From: Caulobacter sp.
Lineage (GTDB): Bacteria; Pseudomonadota; Alphaproteobacteria; Caulobacterales; Caulobacteraceae
NCBI GenBank assembly: GCA_014378155.1
Contig: JACMOF010000428.1
Location: forward strand, 1-27,709
Length of the DNA stretch: 27,709 bases
Reading direction: 5' to 3'
A program made the translations under genes and the position numbers. The notes beneath the pieces are model-generated. The model did not search any database. It was given only the letters and a program-made list of their open reading frames with translations, and was not told the DNA's origin. Of the stretch, positions 23,761-27,709 are shown piece after piece; position 1 is the stretch's first letter, and every line of letters starts with the position of its first letter.

Positions 23761-26637
23761 CTACCCGGCCGCCTGCGCCCGGAAGCGGTCCTTCATCTTC
23801 GCCACCCAGCCGTTGAAGGCCTCGTTGTCGGCGGTGACCCGGCTGAAGTCGTCGCCGGACAGCGCCGCCGGATCAGCGCCCGCCAGGGCGACCCGCAGGC
23901 CGTCCGGATTGCGCGCACCGTCGATGAAGCCGCTGTAGTGCTGACGCAGGCGCCCCAGACCCGCGTCGTCGTCGGCCAGACTAAAGGCCACACCGGCGCG
24001 GAGAAGCTTGGCTTCCTCGTTGGTGGTCAGGGTTCCCGGCGTTTTCCAGCGATCGCCCAAGGCGCGTTCGTACATCGCGCCGGCCAAGGGCCAGGTGTGC
24101 TGTTTCCAGGCGATCTCGGCGCGGATATCCTCGGCATCGCCGACCTTGTCGCTTTCGATGACTTCCAGCGCCGCGTCGTAGCGGCCCAGACCCATCAAGG
24201 CGCGGGCGGTGGCCAGGCGACGCTCGGCGTTGAGGGCCGGCGGCAAGACCGTGGAGCGCGTGCTGTTGATGGTGTCCAGCGCGCTCTCAGGCTTGCGGTC
24301 CATCAGGTAGATCCAGGCCAGATCAGTGGCCACCTGAGCCTTGGGCACGCCGTTCAGGCGATTGTCTACCTGGTACTTGAGCAGCTTGGCGGCTTCGTCG
24401 AGCAGGTCGACATCGACCAGGCGGCGCACCAGGTTGCGGACCATCTGGTCGCCGTCGGCGCCGATCGGGGTCAGGTCCTGGAAGTCGTAGAACAGGCCCA
24501 CCGCCTGGATCGGCTGCATGCCGTCGGCCAGGCCGTCGAGGAACAGGGCGCGGAAAGCCTGGTTGAGGTCGTTGCGCAACGCTACCGCCTGCGGCAGGTC
24601 GGGCAGATTGTTGCCTGCCGAGTGCAGCACCTCCAGGGCTTCGCGATAGCGGCCTTGCCTGATCTGCAATTGGCCCAGGGCCCGGATGGTGTCGAGCTCG
24701 GCGCCGTCGCCGCGCCAGCGGAAGCGCAGTTGATCCAGACCCTTCGCCGCGACGTCGGCGCTGATCTGGTTCTTGGCCAGGCGAAGTTGGATGGCGCGCA
24801 GGGTGGCGGGCGCGGCCAGACGGTCGATTCCGCACCGGGCGATGGCCTGGAACACCGGCAAGGCGCGGCTGTCGCCCTTGGCCTCGAAGGCCTTGGCCAG
24901 GGTTAAACGGAGCTCAAGCTGGTCCTCGACCGGGATGTTGGGCAGCTTCAGGGCCTGGTTGATCAGGCGGATAGCGGCCCCAGGCGCGCCGCCGCCGACG
25001 GCCGCCTCGGCCTGGGCGCCGAGGAACCGGGCCTGCCACAGGGCTGGAAACATGTTCAAGGCGCGAGCGCCGTCGACGAACTTGGCGTTGGCGTCGACCC
25101 ATTGGCCAGACTTGCTGGCGACATAGCCACGCCACAGGGCCGCAGAGGGATCATCGGCCAGGACGGGCGAGGCGAAGTCGGCCTCTGCCTCGGTGTAGCG
25201 GCGGGCCATCACCTTGGCCACGCCACGCAGGCCGCGGAATTCGGCGTCGCCCATCAGGGTCTGGTGCGCGCGACCAGCGGCATTGAGCACGCCGATCGCT
25301 TCGTACGAAAGGTTCGAGCCGATGAGGAACCGAGCCAGGGCCATGCGGGGCGCGGTGTCGTCACCCTTGCCCGAACCGTCGCTGGCCGCCGGAATGGCGC
25401 TGAGCAGGGCGTCGTAGCGGGCCATGAAGCCGCCCGAGCCGGTCTTGGCCCAGTGTTCGGGGTCGATCAGGGCGGGCATGGCCAGGGCCTGGGGCGCTCC
25501 GACCATGTTATCGGACTGTTGACCGCTGGCGGCTGACGACAGGAGCAGACCCTTTGGGCGGCCGATGCGGACGATGTCGCCTTCGGCGCTCATCTGCAGG
25601 TCGCCGGAATAGCTTTCGACAGCCAAGCCGGTAGCCGATTGCAGCAAGGCCATCTCGACATAGTCGCGGCGCGACGGCAGGCCCTTGGACGGCGCCAGGG
25701 CGGTGGCGACGGCGATGTTATCGCCAACGGCCGGGTCGGCCACCCATAGGGTCTTGGTCGTGCCCGCGACATTGGCGGTAAGGGTCGCGGGGGCGGCGTT
25801 GTCGTCGCGAGCCACGCGGATCAGGTCGGGCGCATCCTGGACGCCCGCGCCCAAGGCGATCGTCCAGCCGCCGCCCACGCCGTCGGCGTAGAACGGCGTC
25901 CCTTGCGGGGTGCTGATGCGCAGGGCGGTATAGTCGGGTCCCTTGAACGCCTGGATGCTGCGGTACTGCGGCGTGCCGGAAGGCAGCTTGCCGATGTCGA
26001 GCCGGGCCGGCGTGTCGAACACCACCCACACCGCCTCGCCCCTGCGGAAGACGGCGGCGCCGGCGGGATTGGCCCATTCGAAACTCAGCTGGATCTGACC
26101 GCCAGCCTTGGAGAACTTGACCGGCACAACGCCGCCCGCAGGCATCGGGCTGGGGCGGCGCGCGACGGCCGCGGCGGTCTCGGCCGCCGGCGCATTGGTA
26201 GCCTGCTGGCGAGCGAACAGATTGACGAAGTCGTCGCCGTCCGCGTTTCCTGCCCGGAAGTCGGCGTCGTCGCTGAGGGTGATAGCGATCTCGACCACGC
26301 CGCCGACGTGGCGGGCCTCGGCCGAGCGCACCCAGCGCGGCGGCGAAACTTTCAGGACGGTGAGGTTGGGATTGGCGTCTCGCCGGAAGCGCAGCACCAA
26401 GGTCGCACCTTCGCGATGGGCCTGCATGCCGCGCGAGCCGGGGAACTCCAGTCGCGTGAAGTCGGGCGCTTGGGCGACGCGAACCTCAAGACCCCGCGAA
26501 GACGTCGAGGCGGACGCCTCGAGCGGCGGGGGGTTGGGGGCACGACGCGGCGCGGCGGAGATCGACACCGACGGGGTCACGACCCCGAAAATGCAGATCG
26601 CCGCAACGCTCGATCTTAGCAATGCCCCCAGCCTCAT
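23761..26637 (-). CDS. Large exported TPR-repeat protein of a flagellar-type gene cluster
   Basis: A 958-residue protein of unknown biochemical role. It starts with a signal peptide or anchor (LLRSSVAAICIFGVVTPSVSISAA). Beta-rich segments follow over about residues 45-330 (VRVAQAPDFTRLEFPGS, VVPVKFSKAGGQIQLSFEW), resembling small AMIN-like domains. The rest is helical, with many degenerate TPR units between about 430 and 900 (e.g. LRLTLAKAFEAKGDSRALPVFQAIA, ERRLATARALMGLGRYDAALEVIE). The architecture suggests a periplasmic scaffold that may contact peptidoglycan or the flagellar basal body. It begins 8 bp after the MotE-like gene on the same strand, with AAGG six bases before ATG 26637. From memory, alphaproteobacterial flagellar clusters carry a similar long TPR gene near fliL/fliM; I cannot verify this here. 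Confidence 0.8.
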   Translation of the reverse strand: MRLGALLRSSVAAICIFGVVTPSVSISAAPRRAPNPPPLEASASTSSRGLEVRVAQAPDFTRLEFPGSRGMQAHREGATLVLRFRRDANPNLTVLKVSPPRWVRSAEARHVGGVVEIAITLSDDADFRAGNADGDDFVNLFARQQATNAPAAETAAAVARRPSPMPAGGVVPVKFSKAGGQIQLSFEWANPAGAAVFRRGEAVWVVFDTPARLDIGKLPSGTPQYRSIQAFKGPDYTALRISTPQGTPFYADGVGGGWTIALGAGVQDAPDLIRVARDDNAAPATLTANVAGTTKTLWVADPAVGDNIAVATALAPSKGLPSRRDYVEMALLQSATGLAVESYSGDLQMSAEGDIVRIGRPKGLLLSSAASGQQSDNMVGAPQALAMPALIDPEHWAKTGSGGFMARYDALLSAIPAASDGSGKGDDTAPRMALARFLIGSNLSYEAIGVLNAAGRAHQTLMGDAEFRGLRGVAKVMARRYTEAEADFASPVLADDPSAALWRGYVASKSGQWVDANAKFVDGARALNMFPALWQARFLGAQAEAAVGGGAPGAAIRLINQALKLPNIPVEDQLELRLTLAKAFEAKGDSRALPVFQAIARCGIDRLAAPATLRAIQLRLAKNQISADVAAKGLDQLRFRWRGDGAELDTIRALGQLQIRQGRYREALEVLHSAGNNLPDLPQAVALRNDLNQAFRALFLDGLADGMQPIQAVGLFYDFQDLTPIGADGDQMVRNLVRRLVDVDLLDEAAKLLKYQVDNRLNGVPKAQVATDLAWIYLMDRKPESALDTINSTRSTVLPPALNAERRLATARALMGLGRYDAALEVIESDKVGDAEDIRAEIAWKQHTWPLAGAMYERALGDRWKTPGTLTTNEEAKLLRAGVAFSLADDDAGLGRLRQHYSGFIDGARNPDGLRVALAGADPAALSGDDFSRVTADNEAFNGWVAKMKDRFRAQAAG

Positions 26638-26645
26638 TCCTGGCC

Positions 26646-27428
26646 TTAGCCGGTTTTCTTTGGCGCGGCCGGAGCGGCGCCGGCCAGCGGCGCGGCGGCC
26701 GCCTGGGAAACAGGGGCGGCGGCGGCGGGCGGCGCATTGACGGCGGCCAGGGCGGCGCGACCCTTGGCGATGGCGTCGGCCGACATCCGGTTGGCGAGGC
26801 GCTCAGTCAGGATCTTGGCTTCATTCGGCGACATGTTGGCCAGGATCATGCTGAGCGTCCGCTCCTTCATCTTGGCGGCGATCGGCAGGCGCACGGAGTC
26901 GTCCAGCAGGGCCATCCGCGCGCCGGCATCCTTGGGCTTCATGGCCGAATAGACCAGCACCAGGCGGCCGGCCTCGGCCTCCTTCTGGGCGTCGGCCTGG
27001 CCGAGCAGGCCCTGGATCTCGCCCTTCATGCCGTTCAGGGCCTTCATCTTGGTGTCGAGCTTGGCCTCGGCGGCGGCCAGCAATTGCAGTTGGACGTCGA
27101 TATCCTGTTCGCGCTGATCTAGTTGGCCACGACGGGTCCCCAGGCTTTGCAGCACACGCAGCTCGGCGGGCGACAGGCCCGCTTCCTTGGCCAGGTCGTT
27201 AGCCGAGGGCGCGCAGACGCGGGGCGGCAAGGCTTGGGCGGCCGCGTCCTTCCCCACGTCGGCGGCCGATGGGGCCTTGTCGCTCTCCGGCTTGACCACG
27301 CCCTCGGCGAAGGCCTTGGCTCCGCTCAGCATGTTAGGCAGCGACTTGGCCCCGGCCAGGGCGTTGACGGCCAGCACGCCGACCACGGCGATCCCGACGA
27401 TGGGCAGGATGCGCGGAACGTTTTTCAT
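26646..27428 (-). CDS. MotE-like single-span coiled-coil flagellar protein (possibly PflI)
   Basis: A 260-residue protein. One N-terminal membrane helix (ILPIVGIAVVGVLAVNALAG, residues 7-26) is followed by a linker with one Cys (PPRVCAPS), a coiled coil (about 95-150, LDQREQDIDVQLQLLAAAEAKLD) and an MgtE-N/MotE-like helical domain (about 155-225, VYSAMKPKDAGARMALLDD and ANMSPNEAKILTERLANR). It ends in an Ala/Pro-rich tail. MotE proteins stabilise flagellar motor (MotC) assembly in rhizobia. Caulobacter PflI, needed for correct flagellum placement, is recalled as a bitopic protein encoded in this type of neighbourhood; the identity is an inference. The ATG at 27428 overlaps the upstream stop as ATGA, with GAGG six bases before it, showing tight coupling. 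Confidence 0.75.
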   Translation of the reverse strand: MKNVPRILPIVGIAVVGVLAVNALAGAKSLPNMLSGAKAFAEGVVKPESDKAPSAADVGKDAAAQALPPRVCAPSANDLAKEAGLSPAELRVLQSLGTRRGQLDQREQDIDVQLQLLAAAEAKLDTKMKALNGMKGEIQGLLGQADAQKEAEAGRLVLVYSAMKPKDAGARMALLDDSVRLPIAAKMKERTLSMILANMSPNEAKILTERLANRMSADAIAKGRAALAAVNAPPAAAAPVSQAAAAPLAGAAPAAPKKTG

Positions 27429-27706
27429 CGGCGGCCTCTAAAACTCGAACCCGGTCGCGGAGACTCTTCCGGACCATCGAACAGATCATCATCGATCCGC
27501 GCGCGTGAACGCGGGGTTTCCTTTGGCCCAGATGAGCGGGCGGCGGCAGGTGGCGGAGCGTCGCGGGGGATGCGGGCCTCGCGGTCCAGCAGCTTTTCGA
27601 AGTCCTCGGCCTTCAGCCGGCGGGCGGCTTCGGGCGAGGTCGCGGGCTCCGGCGCCCGCACCGGACGCGGGGGCGCGGCGGGACGCGGGGTGGAACGCTC
27701 GGACAT
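27425..27706 (-). CDS. Small Pro/Arg-rich protein upstream of the MotE-like gene
   Basis: A 93-residue, probably disordered protein (MSERSTPRPAAPPRPVRAPE... ending RPGSSFRGRR), rich in Pro, Arg, Ala and Asp, with one amphipathic stretch (AARRLKAEDFEKLLDREARIP). I see no known domain. The stop overlaps the start of the MotE-like gene (ATGA), so it is a real, translated member of the same operon. The ATG at 27706 lies three bases from the window edge, so the ribosome site is out of view and the gene could extend further upstream. A cytoplasmic accessory role in flagellum assembly is only a guess from position. Confidence 0.65.
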   Translation of the reverse strand: MSERSTPRPAAPPRPVRAPEPATSPEAARRLKAEDFEKLLDREARIPRDAPPPAAARSSGPKETPRSRARIDDDLFDGPEESPRPGSSFRGRR

Positions 27707-27709
27707 CGC

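Noticed and set aside
23746..24906. 386-residue plus-strand open frame opposite the TPR gene
   Set aside because: Antisense shadow; no start signal and no recognisable motif, while the opposite strand has TPR units.

Overview
The window is GC-rich DNA from an alphaproteobacterium, almost certainly Caulobacter or a very close relative. The strongest marker is a complete podJ gene (polar organelle development). It has the characteristic N-terminus, a long coiled coil, one membrane span, Sel1 repeats and a C-terminal peptidoglycan-binding domain. Its upstream region carries CtrA-type TTAACCAT half-sites and clustered GANTC (CcrM) sites. Flagellar-associated genes at the right edge and an Entner-Doudoroff operon fit the same host. 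I cannot give the species from sequence alone.

Layout, left to right. (1) 1-6520, DNA repair: the start of a secreted protein gene (minus strand, runs off the left edge), then a DinG/XPD-type iron-sulfur helicase (minus). Divergent from it is a two-gene plus-strand unit: an Lhr-type 'DNA ligase-associated' DEXH helicase and the PdeM-type metallophosphoesterase that normally accompanies it. The ligase and exonuclease members of that module are not here. The helicase is odd in two ways. Its Walker B motif reads DVAH, and a palindromic repeat of about 109 bp has been absorbed in frame into the motor domain. (2) 6550-10601: a DUF3429 membrane protein and podJ (both minus), an elaborate 200-bp podJ upstream region, and a small divergent two-span membrane protein. 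(3) 10561-12237: an MprF/LpiA-like aminoacyl-phosphatidylglycerol synthase (minus). (4) 12436-15433: a tight plus-strand operon of acyl-CoA dehydrogenase, DsbA/HCCA-isomerase-family protein and a second acyl-CoA dehydrogenase. The second dehydrogenase lacks the catalytic Glu motif, which suggests a heteromeric enzyme. (5) 15434-15753: a gene-free stretch holding a 114-bp element with perfect 14-bp terminal inverted repeats.

(6) 15754-23522 is a carbon-metabolism block, all on the minus strand: zwf-pgl-edd-glk in near-overlapping order, then a LacI-family regulator, then pyk. Together these take glucose to 2-keto-3-deoxy-6-phosphogluconate and finish lower glycolysis; eda (the aldolase) is absent. 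A shared palindrome, TGACAACGTTGTCA, sits immediately before zwf and before pyk, and a variant with the same half-sites sits before the LacI gene. The block therefore looks like a self-contained local regulon. (7) 23761-27706: three minus-strand genes (small Pro/Arg-rich protein, MotE-like single-span coiled-coil protein, large exported TPR protein) that look like the distal part of a flagellar operon.

The most notable observations are the LacI-family operator set, the helicase with a non-canonical Walker B plus an in-frame repeat, the dehydrogenase pair with one apparently inactive subunit, and an iterated AACGCTA/TAGCGTT motif in the podJ upstream region. I saw no CRISPR array, tRNA, rRNA, prophage or intact insertion sequence.
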